Positions 8,138-15,979 are shown, counted from the stretch's first letter. The stretch: DNA of 15,979 nucleotides from Hepatocystis sp. ex Piliocolobus tephrosceles (GCA_902459845.2 CABPSV020000443.1:50-16028); one strand, 5' to 3'. Translations and numbers: made by a program. The notes: generated from the letters alone by a model not told the origin.

Positions 8138-8536
8138 GCTTATAATTCATAATAATATATACAATGTGTATATATGTAAGTATAAAGTTTTTTTTTTTTT
8201 TAAGTATAAAACTATATACGTATTTATATATGGCTTTTTTTTTTTTATTTATTTTAAACTTAATCTAAAAATTACTACAAAAATTAAAACGTGTTAATGT
8301 AAAATTTATTTTATAAATATCACTTAAAAGGTAACATATACACGTATGTGATAAAGTTTGAATGTTTGTAAAAATAAAATACACAAATACAACTAAGTTA
8401 TTGCTTTATTTTTATTGTAACGTAGTGGGTTTTATAGAAAAAGACATATGGCGCATTGTGTGTTTACAATGTTTGACTACTACAAAGTTATAAAAAAAAA
8501 AAAAAAAAAAAAAAACGTTTCAAAAAAAAAAGGAAG

Positions 8537-8542
<6 letters not shown>

Positions 8543-8602
<60 letters not shown>
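8543..8602. repeat. (TA)n microsatellite, about 30 units
   Basis: The longest TA array in the window, in the convergent 3' region between the M50 and pseudophosphatase genes. Confidence 0.95.
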
Positions 8603-8605
<3 letters not shown>

Positions 8606-8758
8606 TTTCCACACCTGTGCAATATATATTTTTTACTACTCTTATATATTCTTAAAAGCAAATTTATAATAAGTAAAAAGCATTTATTTTAATCATTTTG
8701 TTTATTTATATCATAAAAAAGGGGGGTATTAACATGTATGCACATATATTGTGTATAT

Positions 8759-8799
8759 AAAATGCACACACGCATTTTGTGCGCGTTTATTTATAAACG
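8759..8799. terminator. Paired inverted repeats between two convergent genes
   Basis: AAAATGC (8759-8765) pairs with GCATTTT (8772-8778) over a 6-nt loop, and CGTTTAT (8784-8790) pairs with ATAAACG (8793-8799) over 2 nt. They lie about 70 nt past the stop of the minus-strand gene. Either strand could form them. A role in 3'-end formation is only a guess. Confidence 0.25.
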
Positions 8800-8867
8800 T
8801 AGTAAAAACATATGTTGATAAGATAAATAACATATGTTTTTGTTAAGTATATAATCAATATGTATAT

Positions 8868-11234
8868 TTATATAGTATGTTCCAAGTTCCCAAATAAATA
8901 ATTATTTATTATAACAAAGGGTCTTAAAATATCAGAAAAGTATAATGGTAGATAATCATGAAAACAAACTTTTGCATTATAATCATTTTTGTTAAATAAA
9001 TTAATATTTACATTAAAAATTGAATAATAACAATCAGCTAATATATCAATTTTTTTTAATAATTGGTATATCATATCCAAATATGAAAATGTAAATTTTT
9101 TAATAGTCGGATAAACATAAAAATGGAAAAAAGTTGCTAATAGATATTTTAATGATAACAACATTAAATATATATTTTTACTAATACATTTTTCGGTTAG
9201 ATATTCATTTTTTGTTTTTATCGTGAGTTTATATTCTTCTTTTTTAGTTTGATTTAATTCGGTTGTATATGTAATATTATTTATAAAAAAATCTATACAT
9301 ATAACAACATTATAATAAATTAAATTCAGTACATTACCTTTTAAGCATTCGTATTCTGCTGCAAACGTTTGCGTTGTATTGGTTGTATTGGTTGTATTGG
9401 TTGTAGTTGTAGTTGTAGTTGTAGTTGTAGTTGCAGTTGTAGTTGCAGTTCCTGTTTGTGATTGCATTTTCTTACTGCTATCGTACTTTAAATGGGTATC
9501 CTCTTGCATTAAGACTTTACACATATTTATAAGTATAAGCGCTATATATGGCATTTTAAATGGATATTCTACTTCACTGTCATTTATAATAAGGATAAAT
9601 ATTTCCAAAAAGTTATTTATATCATAAAAATTTGTTAATATAATAAAATTATTATTATAAATATAATATAAAAGTGAATGCATTACAACTTCATAACTCT
9701 TGTATTCTTTATTTTTAACTTTTTGTTTTATTATATTCATATCAGTTAGTATATTTTTTGATGGATTTATATAAAGAATATATTCGTCTGATCGGTATAG
9801 CATAATATATGAATTATTTATTTCATATTTTTTAATTAAGTTAATAAATTTGTCACTTTTGAATAAATTTATAAGTCGTTTAGTATTGTCGTTTAAATAA
9901 GGCATGTTATTTCTACTATTTTGTTCAATTTTTATTGATCTACTACTTTTACTACTACTACTTTCACTACTTTTACTACTACTACTACTACCATTGCAAG
10001 TAACATTGTCGTTGTTACGACCACTTTTTAACGAACAACAAACTGATAAATCAAAATTATTTTTCTCTAACGAATTATAAAAAGATTTTAAAAATATTTG
10101 TACTTTAAAATTAATATCTAAATTATTATATATTTTTAATATATATGTCATGATTAAATTAAAGTTATATTTTTTTATATACATAACATAACACATACAA
10201 ATAATTAACCCTATATTATTCATACTTTTTTTTGTTTTATTCGTTATTCCTTCATTACATATTATTAAAGTATCTGTACGATCCATATTTTCTCCTTCTT
10301 CATTTATTAGTAAATTATTATCAATTTTTTCATTATAATTTTTAGCTATATTATAAATAACCTGATATACCATATAATTATCTAAAAAATTGTTGAAATT
10401 TATAGATTCCCCTTTCAACGAATTTTTATTTTCTAATTTTTTTTTAATAACATTGTATCTGAAATATGTAACATGTTCATCATGTTTTATAGAAAAGCCA
10501 GATGATGTAAAATCGTATATATATTTTATTTTTAAAAAATGGTTTACATAAGAATTATTAATATGAATAATATGACCTAAATAGACGTTGTTACAAAATT
10601 TCATTGGATAATTTATTACATAAGGTACAAATGGGATAGGATTTATTTGCATATTGTCGCAATTCATATTTTTACTAACGCATAAAAAGCTGTATACATT
10701 TTCAAAATGTTTGAAACCCTCTTTTAAAAAATAAAAATCAGCATATACATTTGCAAAAATTGGACTTAAAAATTGACTATATGTTTTTAAATTTTCAGCT
10801 ACCTTATTATCATAAAAAATGACTTTTTTTTTCCCTTTGATTCTATTATAGGTGTTTGCGTTACTACTTGTGTTATTGTTTGTACTTACCTCCGTTTTCA
10901 TTTTAGTTATTGCCTTGTTCAGTTTAGTGACATTTTTTATATGTATAGCGTTCTTTAAATGACTCTCTTTATATAACTTTTCATCGCGTAAGTCAATGAT
11001 ATACATAGTTTTATTAATGTCTTCATCTAGTAGTAGTTGCATATAATTGTACAAATAAAAAGAATTTATTATTTTAAATTTTATTTGAGGGTGTTGTTCT
11101 ATTTTCAATGTTTCCTCTGTTTTGTTTATTAAATTTGTGTTAGCATTAGCTTTCGGAGCATCTACACTTTCATTTATCAGTTTTTCAAGTTTCATTTCAT
11201 TTTTCAAAGTCTCAAAATCAATAGCTTCGTACAT
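8868..11234 (-). CDS. Rhodanese-like plus dual-specificity-phosphatase-like protein with degenerate active sites (putative pseudophosphatase)
   Basis: A single-exon 788-aa protein from the first in-frame ATG (11234-11232); the open frame extends upstream but has no ATG there. Residues about 55-185 resemble a rhodanese/CH2 domain: MYIIDLRDEKLYKESHLKNAIHI (split over 77-99) and KKVIFYDNKVAENLK, where the active-loop Cys position appears to be Asp. Residues about 205-395 follow the order of MAP-kinase-phosphatase-type domains: PMKFCNNVYLGHI, a short strand-helix, NFLDNYMVYQVIYNIAKNY, then IICNEGITNKTKKS in place of HCxxGxxRS. Cys326 and Gly329 remain, the preceding His is Ile, the P-loop Arg is Asn332, and no general-acid Asp is evident. 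A Ser-rich linker (416-433) and a poly-Thr/TTN tract (about 597-622) interrupt a helical C-terminal half that I cannot assign. A rhodanese-plus-DUSP layout is known from MAP kinase phosphatases and from the pseudophosphatase STYXL1. Phosphatase activity seems unlikely; a binding or scaffold role is inferred. Confidence 0.82.
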   Translation of the reverse strand: MYEAIDFETLKNEMKLEKLINESVDAPKANANTNLINKTEETLKIEQHPQIKFKIINSFYLYNYMQLLLDEDINKTMYIIDLRDEKLYKESHLKNAIHIKNVTKLNKAITKMKTEVSTNNNTSSNANTYNRIKGKKKVIFYDNKVAENLKTYSQFLSPIFANVYADFYFLKEGFKHFENVYSFLCVSKNMNCDNMQINPIPFVPYVINYPMKFCNNVYLGHIIHINNSYVNHFLKIKYIYDFTSSGFSIKHDEHVTYFRYNVIKKKLENKNSLKGESINFNNFLDNYMVYQVIYNIAKNYNEKIDNNLLINEEGENMDRTDTLIICNEGITNKTKKSMNNIGLIICMCYVMYIKKYNFNLIMTYILKIYNNLDINFKVQIFLKSFYNSLEKNNFDLSVCCSLKSGRNNDNVTCNGSSSSSKSSESSSSKSSRSIKIEQNSRNNMPYLNDNTKRLINLFKSDKFINLIKKYEINNSYIMLYRSDEYILYINPSKNILTDMNIIKQKVKNKEYKSYEVVMHSLLYYIYNNNFIILTNFYDINNFLEIFILIINDSEVEYPFKMPYIALILINMCKVLMQEDTHLKYDSSKKMQSQTGTATTTATTTTTTTTTTTNTTNTTNTTQTFAAEYECLKGNVLNLIYYNVVICIDFFINNITYTTELNQTKKEEYKLTIKTKNEYLTEKCISKNIYLMLLSLKYLLATFFHFYVYPTIKKFTFSYLDMIYQLLKKIDILADCYYSIFNVNINLFNKNDYNAKVCFHDYLPLYFSDILRPFVIINNYLFGNLEHTI
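9379..9455. repeat. Coding repeat for poly-Thr and Thr-Thr-Asn
   Basis: Plus-strand GTT/GTA/GTAGTT triplets encode, on the minus strand, a Thr run followed by TTN units in the C-terminal half of the rhodanese/DUSP-like protein. The triplet period preserves the frame. The plus-strand Val-rich frame is its shadow. Confidence 0.85.
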
Positions 11235-11429
11235 TTTGGCTCTAACAAAAAAAAATAAAAAATTACCATATACATATAAGGCATAATTGAAAAAACCGAT
11301 GTTTTTAGTGAAAAGTACTATACATATAAAATTAGTATACAAGAAATCATTATTATAAAAAGAGGGGAAAAAAAGGAAAATATCTTTTAAATTACAAAAT
11401 TGAATATTGTATTTAAACGTATAATATGA

Positions 11430-11430
<1 letters not shown>

Positions 11431-11475
<45 letters not shown>
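11431..11475. repeat. (TA)n microsatellite
   Basis: About 22 TA units in the divergent promoter region, about 200 nt upstream of the minus-strand gene. Confidence 0.95.
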
Positions 11476-11477
<2 letters not shown>

Positions 11478-11757
11478 CTAAACCGAGCACTTATAACATA
11501 TATAACATAATACTATTAAAACAATACGTACATGTAATTCATACAGCTGTCTGTGTTCAGTTGGTAAACCAATATGGGAAAGTTACGTGCGCACAAATAT
11601 ATATATATATGTATATATATACATATATATTTGTTTATACGTAGAAATAGCTTGTACATACATAGCACTTTTTTTTCATCATGTAATTTACCTACTTATA
11701 TATTGGTAATTTGTATTTTTAAATGCCTTTTTTTTTATTTCGCTTTTTTGTTTTTGC

Positions 11758-11881
11758 CTCTTTTATTTTTATCTTTCGTTTTTATCTTTCGTTTTTATCT
11801 TTCGTTTTTATCTTTCGTTTTTATCTTTCGTTTTTATCTTTCGTTTTTATCTTTCGTTTTTATCTTTCGTTTTTATCTTTC

Positions 11882-11930
<49 letters not shown>
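11758..11930. repeat. 13-bp minisatellite ending in a 48-nt poly(T) tract
   Basis: About nine or ten near-perfect copies of TTTTTATCTTTCG run into 48 uninterrupted T (11883-11930). Because 13 is not a multiple of 3, all plus-strand frames read as Phe/Leu/Ser-rich sequence, which is an artefact. Confidence 0.92.
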
Positions 11931-11931
<1 letters not shown>

Positions 11932-12047
11932 TCATGCTTGACTAGCTCAGATAACTGTTTAAATTTATATTTAACATTTTACATTAAAAAAATGTACTGC
12001 GCAGCAACAAATAAAATAATCTGCAAAACGTAGTAAATGTAAATAAA

Positions 12048-12268
12048 AGGATGGCTGATAAAAGGATGGCTGATAAAAGGATGGCTGATAAAAGGATGGC
12101 TGATAAAAGGATGGCTAATAAAAATGTGGCTAATAAAAATGTGGCTAATAAAAATGTGGCTAATAAAAATGTGGCTAATAAAAATGTGGCTAATAAAAAT
12201 GTGGCTAATCAAAACGTGGCTAATCAAAATATGACTAATCAAAATATGACTAATCAAAATATGGATTA
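12048..12268. repeat. 15-bp minisatellite with ordered variants, about 14 copies
   Basis: Units change in order from left to right: GGATGGCTGATAAAA (four), one GGATGGCTAATAAAA, then ATGTGGCTAATAAAA-type copies, then copies with AATCAAA, then ATGACTAATCAAA-type. The unit contains no stop in one frame on either strand, so both strands show open frames (MADKR/VANKN on plus; a His/Ser/Ile pentapeptide on minus). Its position, 260-480 nt before the AAR2 start, makes it a likely leader or promoter element rather than a gene. Confidence 0.92.
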
Positions 12269-12473
12269 AAAAAAAAAAAAAAAATTTAAAAAGAAATAAA
12301 ATGAGAATGATGAAAAAAAATAAAAATAAAAATAAATATACGTTATAAAATACCTAATGGAAATACGCCTTAAAAATAGGGCATAAAAACAAATCATAAA
12401 AAAAAAATTATATTACCAATCAATTAACATTTTTTTTTTTTTTTTTTTTTAAGGGATAAAAACTATATAAATT

Positions 12474-12546
12474 ATGGGATAGTGTCGCAAATTATGGTAA
12501 ACAGATGAAAAGAAAAATTGTAACAGAATGGATAATAACAAAATAA
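12474..12546 (+). promoter_or_regulatory. Three upstream ATGs in the AAR2 leader, one overlapping the start
   Basis: ATG-GGA-TAG (12474-12482) is a two-codon uORF. ATG at 12494 gives a four-codon uORF ending at 12508. ATG at 12505 opens a 13-codon uORF that runs past the main start (12528) in another frame and ends at 12546. If the leader includes them they should lower or control translation of AAR2. Whether they are transcribed is not visible from the sequence. Confidence 0.45.
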
Positions 12547-14236
12547 ATGAAAACGAAAATTATTTCGTTAACAATGACAGATGTTCTCTTGTTTTAATAA
12601 TTGAAAAAGAAAATAAAGAAAATAAGGAAAAACAAGAAAGTAAAAATAATGATATCAATAGAAATAAGAACGAAAGAGTAAGTAGCAATAATTTAGCAGT
12701 TGCTTCTGGTATAAATCAACAGATAAACAAAGAGAAAGTCAATAAAATGTTAAAGATGATTGAAGAGGTAAATACAAAACACAGTGATATAATAAATAAT
12801 GTTGAAAATTGTATGGCTTATACAAATGTTACCAAAAAAATAAATACACAGAGTGATACAGAAAATGGAGTAAATGAAGCGAATGGAGTGGATAAAGTGG
12901 ATTTAGTACAGTCGAACGATCTAAATGAATTAAAAAAAGTAGAAGAAAAGGAAAAAAGACAGTTTGTATGTAGTAAAGAAAGTGTGAAGTTACATATAGG
13001 GTTAGATTATTCAACTTTTATATTGGATGGTGGAGATTATAAAATTGTTAAATTCCTTAAAAAAGGGTGCCATTTTTTATATTGGAATGTTGATGAATTA
13101 TATCATAAGGAAAATGAAAAAATAGATAAAGAAATGAAAATGAATGAAATGAAAAAAAATAATAATGAAGATATTAGGAATAGTAGATTTATTTATTTTG
13201 ATACAGAAAATAAATTATTAGTATTAAAATATAACAAAGTTTATAAAAATTTTGACTATATAAATGAAAATAATCATATTTATAAATATTTTATGAATTT
13301 ACATCAAAACGATTTTTTAGATAATAATTTGATCAAAGATAAAAAAGATTCCATTTTAATTTATCCATATACATATACCAAAATATGGAAAACTTTAACA
13401 AGTTATATTAATGACGAATTAATTAATAAAATTGAGCCAGTCAATAAAACTTTCTGTTCTTCCTTTCTAAAAGAAAATATAGAAAAAAGTGATTTAAATA
13501 AAAAGGGAGGCGATGGGGACAATGTTGACAATGTTGACAATGTTGACGATGACGAGTTCGATAAAGATGAAAAGATGAACATACGCAATCAACCATATAT
13601 GTTTTATTCTGTGATTCCAAAATATCCAACACAAGCAACTTTGCGTAAAATAAAAGAAAGAATTCACAGGATGAACAATGAAAGTATAACTAAAAAGGAG
13701 GATAATGTAGAGGATGGTAAAAAAAAAAACACAATAAAGGAACAAGTGATAGAATTGTCGGAAGAAAGTACGGAAATATCAACGTTAGGAAATTACGCAA
13801 TTAATAATGTAAATCCAGTTGAGGAAATAAACCCCGATCAGAACTACTTTGAATGTATTTATGTTGATGATAAATATAAAAAGTATATTCCTTCTGATTT
13901 AACACAAATAAATTTAGAAAAATATTGGATATTAGAGGATATAATTCAACAAGAATATACTTACATTTATTATAACAATAAAGAAAAATTGGGCTTTCAA
14001 AAATTTGAAAATAAACTTTTTTATATTTTAGGGGAATTACAATTTGCATTTATATTATTTCATTTGGGATACAATTACGATTCTTTTATGCAGTGGAAGA
14101 AATTATTTGAACTTTTTACGAATTCTCAACATTTGGTAACAAACAACCCCGGTAAGCGAAGGGTGTGTTCCCTAAAATTTTGGTGCATATTTCATATTTT
14201 TAAATACATGCATTTACTTCTATTTTTTAAAAAAAA

Positions 14237-14286
<50 letters not shown>

Positions 14287-14658
14287 AAAAAAAAACAAAA
14301 AAACAAATTGTGAAAAGTGTGTGCCATGATAAATATGTATTTATCGAAACTGGTTATGATATACCTACGGCCTTTTATTTTTTTTTTTTTAGATTTTTTT
14401 GAAGAAGTTTTAAAAGTGTTATCTACCCATTTGAGCTATTTAACTGATGATTTTTTTGACAACAAGGAAAATAGTTTTATTCTTTTTGGAGTTTATAATA
14501 TATATGAAATAATTAGTAATTCAATAAACATTAAAGAAAGTATAACGAAATTGGTTGATTCGATTGATTCCATTATCTACACTAAATTGGGTTTGCATAT
14601 ACCTGATTTATGTTTTGTGTATGAAGAATATCAGCCAACATATGTAGATGAATATTAA
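12528..14658 (+). CDS. AAR2: AAR2 homologue, U5 snRNP assembly / pre-mRNA splicing factor, two exons
   Basis: Exon 1 is 12528-14151 and exon 2 is 14393-14658; joined they give 629 aa. G (14151) plus AT (14393-14394) forms Asp542, giving NNPDFFEEVLKVL. Three blocks match AAR2 in order: GLDYSTFILDGGDY...FLKKGCHFLYW (158-186), LIYPYTYTKIWKTLTSYI...KIEPVNKTFC (277-310) and LGELQFAFILFHLGYNYDSF...WKKLFEL (501-529). Exon 2 supplies LSYLTDDFF and the remaining helices. In yeast, Aar2 binds Prp8 in the cytoplasm, holding U5 snRNP immature until Brr2 replaces it; that role is inferred here by homology. The protein is much longer than the roughly 380-residue human form because of a Lys/Asn/Glu-rich N-terminal extension (about 150 aa), a charged insert (about 190-218) and a large insert (about 315-430) with GDNVDNVDNVDDDEF. 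The start is the first long-frame ATG, though three uORF ATGs precede it. The intron is stop-free in the exon 1 frame. Confidence 0.9.
14152..14392 (+). other. Intron of the AAR2 gene (241 nt)
   Basis: The donor is G|GTAAGC at 14152 and the acceptor is a T-rich tract then AG ending at 14392. The phase-1 join makes an Asp codon and restores the AAR2 alignment. The intron carries a 48-nt A run (14238-14285) and no in-frame stop relative to exon 1, so an unspliced message would be read through as poly-Lys and end at 14402, after a frame shift in exon 2. Confidence 0.88.
14238..14285. repeat. 48-nt poly(A) tract within the AAR2 intron
   Basis: An uninterrupted run of 48 A, followed by two further short A blocks separated by single C. 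It would encode poly-Lys if the intron were retained. Confidence 0.95.
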
Positions 14659-14660
14659 CC

Positions 14661-14678
14661 ATGTGTGTTTTCACACAT
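14661..14678 (+). promoter_or_regulatory. Stem-loop directly after the AAR2 stop codon
   Basis: ATGTGTG (14661-14667) pairs with CACACAT (14672-14678) over a TTTT loop, starting 2 nt after the TAA. It is a 7-bp perfect stem in the 3' UTR. A role in termination or mRNA stability is inferred from position only. Confidence 0.35.
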
Positions 14679-15304
14679 ATATATTATTACATAATAAAAA
14701 AAAATAAATGTAGTATAATCAATAGATTTCATATAGGTATAATCTATTTTTACATGTATTTGTACATGCATTTGTACATGTATTTTAATAAAACTTTCAC
14801 ATGAATACCTAAATAAAGTACTTAAAAAAATGTAAAAAAAAGAGGAAAAGTTTTCTTGTTTTTTAAATTATTTACCCATGTACCGTTACATCACATATAT
14901 ACATGTGTATACATATATGCTTTTTTTTTTTATTGTTTCATATTTTTGGACTTATATTTGTTGAATGATTTATAAACACATTTTTTAACACATGTGTGTT
15001 GATGTAAAGATAAAAAAAAAAAAAAGAAATTCACATTTTGATTATGTTTAAACTGAATAATTCGGTTTTAAAAAAAAATAGATAAACCCTCGGCTCTGCT
15101 GAAAAATAAAAAACGGTAAAAAGAAAGGAGGGAAAATAAACAGAGGAAGAAGCGGTAAAAAAATCGGGAAAAGAAAAGTACTTTTACTTTTTATACTTAT
15201 TCTGATGCATACTTTTTATCATGAAGCGTTTTGCGCAGTTTTAACTGAAAAAAAATATAGAATTATCTTTTTTTTTAATTAGTTTCATTACATGCTTTTC
15301 TTCT

Positions 15305-15341
<37 letters not shown>

Positions 15342-15764
15342 TTGTGCTGAGTTGCCAGCAAATACAACATGTTAAGGAAAACACAAAAAATAAAATTATA
15401 AAACATTTTGTTAAAAGTTACTCTTACATATAGCATTAATAAAAATGAATAAAAAACTGGCTAGGTGGACATGGAAAAAAAAAAAAAGTATGCATTTTGA
15501 ATATTTATATTGCATCCATTTGGGTAGATAAAAAATATACCCATTAAAAGCAATTTAAAAATGCTTTGTGTCTGGTAGTACGAAAAAAAATATGTGAAGC
15601 GGCTCAAACATATTTAAAACCTCATTATCTATATATGTATAAATTAGTTACACAAGGAGATGCTAATAAATAAGAAACTTGTTATTTGATAAAAAAAAAT
15701 GCTTATCTACTTTTTAAATCATTTGATTTTTTTTTTTTTTTTTCCTTTTTATTAATCTTTACAA

Positions 15765-15979
15765 TATGATATATGATGTTTACTATGTGATGCTTACTAT
15801 GTGATTCTTACTATGTGATTCTTACTATGTGATTCTTACTATGTGATTCTTACTATGTGATTCTTACTATGTGATTCTTACTATGTGATTCTTACTATGT
15901 GATTCTTACTATGTGATTCTTACTATGTGATTCTTACTATGTGATTCTTACTATGTGATTCTTACTATGTGATTCTTAC
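15765..15979. repeat. 14-bp minisatellite, about 15 copies, running off the right edge
   Basis: Nearly perfect tandem copies of CTTACTATGTGATT; only the first two copies are variant. The 14-bp period cannot preserve a reading frame. On the minus strand each unit contains AGTAAGAATC, that is, a splice-donor-like A|GTAAGA. Confidence 0.95.

Larger units (their letters stand above)
8096..8867. other. Convergent intergenic region 4, no gene seen
   Basis: This 772-nt gap lies between two facing stop codons and should contain both 3' UTRs. It holds a 33-nt poly(T) run (8104-8136), a poly(A) run (about 8492-8514), a (TA)n array (8543-8602), a G6 run (8721-8726) and two hairpins (8759-8799). Frames here are simple-sequence artefacts. 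Confidence 0.8.
11235..12527. other. Divergent intergenic region 5 with tandem arrays and uORFs
   Basis: This 1.3-kb gap lies between two outward-facing genes and must carry both promoters. It holds a (TA)n array (11431-11475), a 13-bp array (about 11758-11882) running into a 48-nt poly(T) tract (11883-11930), a 15-bp array (12048-12268), poly(A)/poly(T) runs (12267-12283 and about 12431-12450), and three ATGs within 55 nt of the AAR2 start. No gene is called. Confidence 0.78.
14659..15979. other. Intergenic region 6 to right edge, no gene seen
   Basis: It begins with the AAR2 3' UTR, including a hairpin 2 nt after the stop (14661-14678), a second inverted repeat AATAGATT/AATCTATT (14721-14748) and a short ACATGT-rich repeat (about 14750-14785). 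It also holds a less AT-biased stretch near 15080-15250, a 31-nt poly(T) run (15307-15337) and the 14-bp array that reaches the edge. I see no supported reading frame on either strand. Confidence 0.75.

Noticed and set aside
8718..8730. G-quadruplex
   Set aside because: Only a single G6 run is present; four G runs are needed.
8868..9900. Resemblance of the C-terminal half of the rhodanese/DUSP-like protein to a Ufd2-type helical core
   Set aside because: Only a vague helix pattern matches and there is no U-box; not enough to claim.
11235..11342. Extending the pseudophosphatase gene upstream to 11342
   Set aside because: The first codon there is TTG and no ATG occurs before 11234; the extra residues are hydrophobic low-complexity sequence read from leader DNA.
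11574..11945. Plus-strand frames rich in Phe, Leu and Ser
   Set aside because: They read the 13-bp array and poly(T) in different frames.
15200..15255. Possible box C/D snoRNA (TGATGC ... CTGA)
   Set aside because: The C box is imperfect, spacing is short and no terminal stem is seen.
15765..15979. CRISPR-like array
   Set aside because: The 14-bp units are directly tandem with no spacers, and the genome is eukaryotic.
1..15979. Telomeric or centromeric identity
   Set aside because: No GGGTTYA-type telomere repeats are present, and the AT-rich stretches are too short and gene-interrupted for a Plasmodium centromere.

Overview
The window is nuclear DNA of a Plasmodium-type apicomplexan. The evidence is extreme A+T richness, long poly(A), poly(T) and (TA)n tracts, Asn- and Lys-rich proteins with low-complexity inserts, compact genes with short AT-rich introns (GTAA.../...TTTTNCAG or TTTTAG), and wide intergenic spaces full of minisatellites. 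The many unrelated intergenic tandem arrays look more like P. malariae or P. ovale than P. falciparum. That species guess is an impression only.

Layout, left to right. (1) 1-365, minus: N-terminal 121 codons of an unrecognised gene running off the left edge, with an in-frame 15-bp coding repeat. (2) 2010-2978, minus: a 322-aa coiled-coil protein split by an Asn tract. (3) 3927-4505, minus: a 192-aa Ala/Pro/Ser-rich protein with a Cys cluster, in DNA much richer in G+C than its surroundings. (4) 6751-8095, plus: a two-exon, polytopic M50 (site-2-protease-like) metallopeptidase with HEFAH and a downstream FDG motif. (5) 8868-11234, minus: a 788-aa protein that reads as a catalytically dead rhodanese domain followed by a dual-specificity-phosphatase-like domain with a broken active site. 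(6) 12528-14658, plus: a two-exon homologue of the U5 snRNP assembly factor AAR2. A 14-bp array then runs off the right edge.

Genes 1-3 lie in one direction on the minus strand. Genes 3 and 4 diverge over about 2.2 kb, genes 4 and 5 converge, and genes 5 and 6 diverge over about 1.3 kb. The products share no obvious pathway, so this looks like ordinary chromosome-internal gene order rather than an operon or island.

Points most worth checking are: the pseudophosphatase architecture; the two splice models, including a stop-free poly(A) intron inside a splicing-factor gene; two back-to-back hairpins just before the M50 start codon; uORFs before AAR2; a private minisatellite in nearly every gap; and three homopolymers of exactly 48 nt, which may reflect an assembly artefact.
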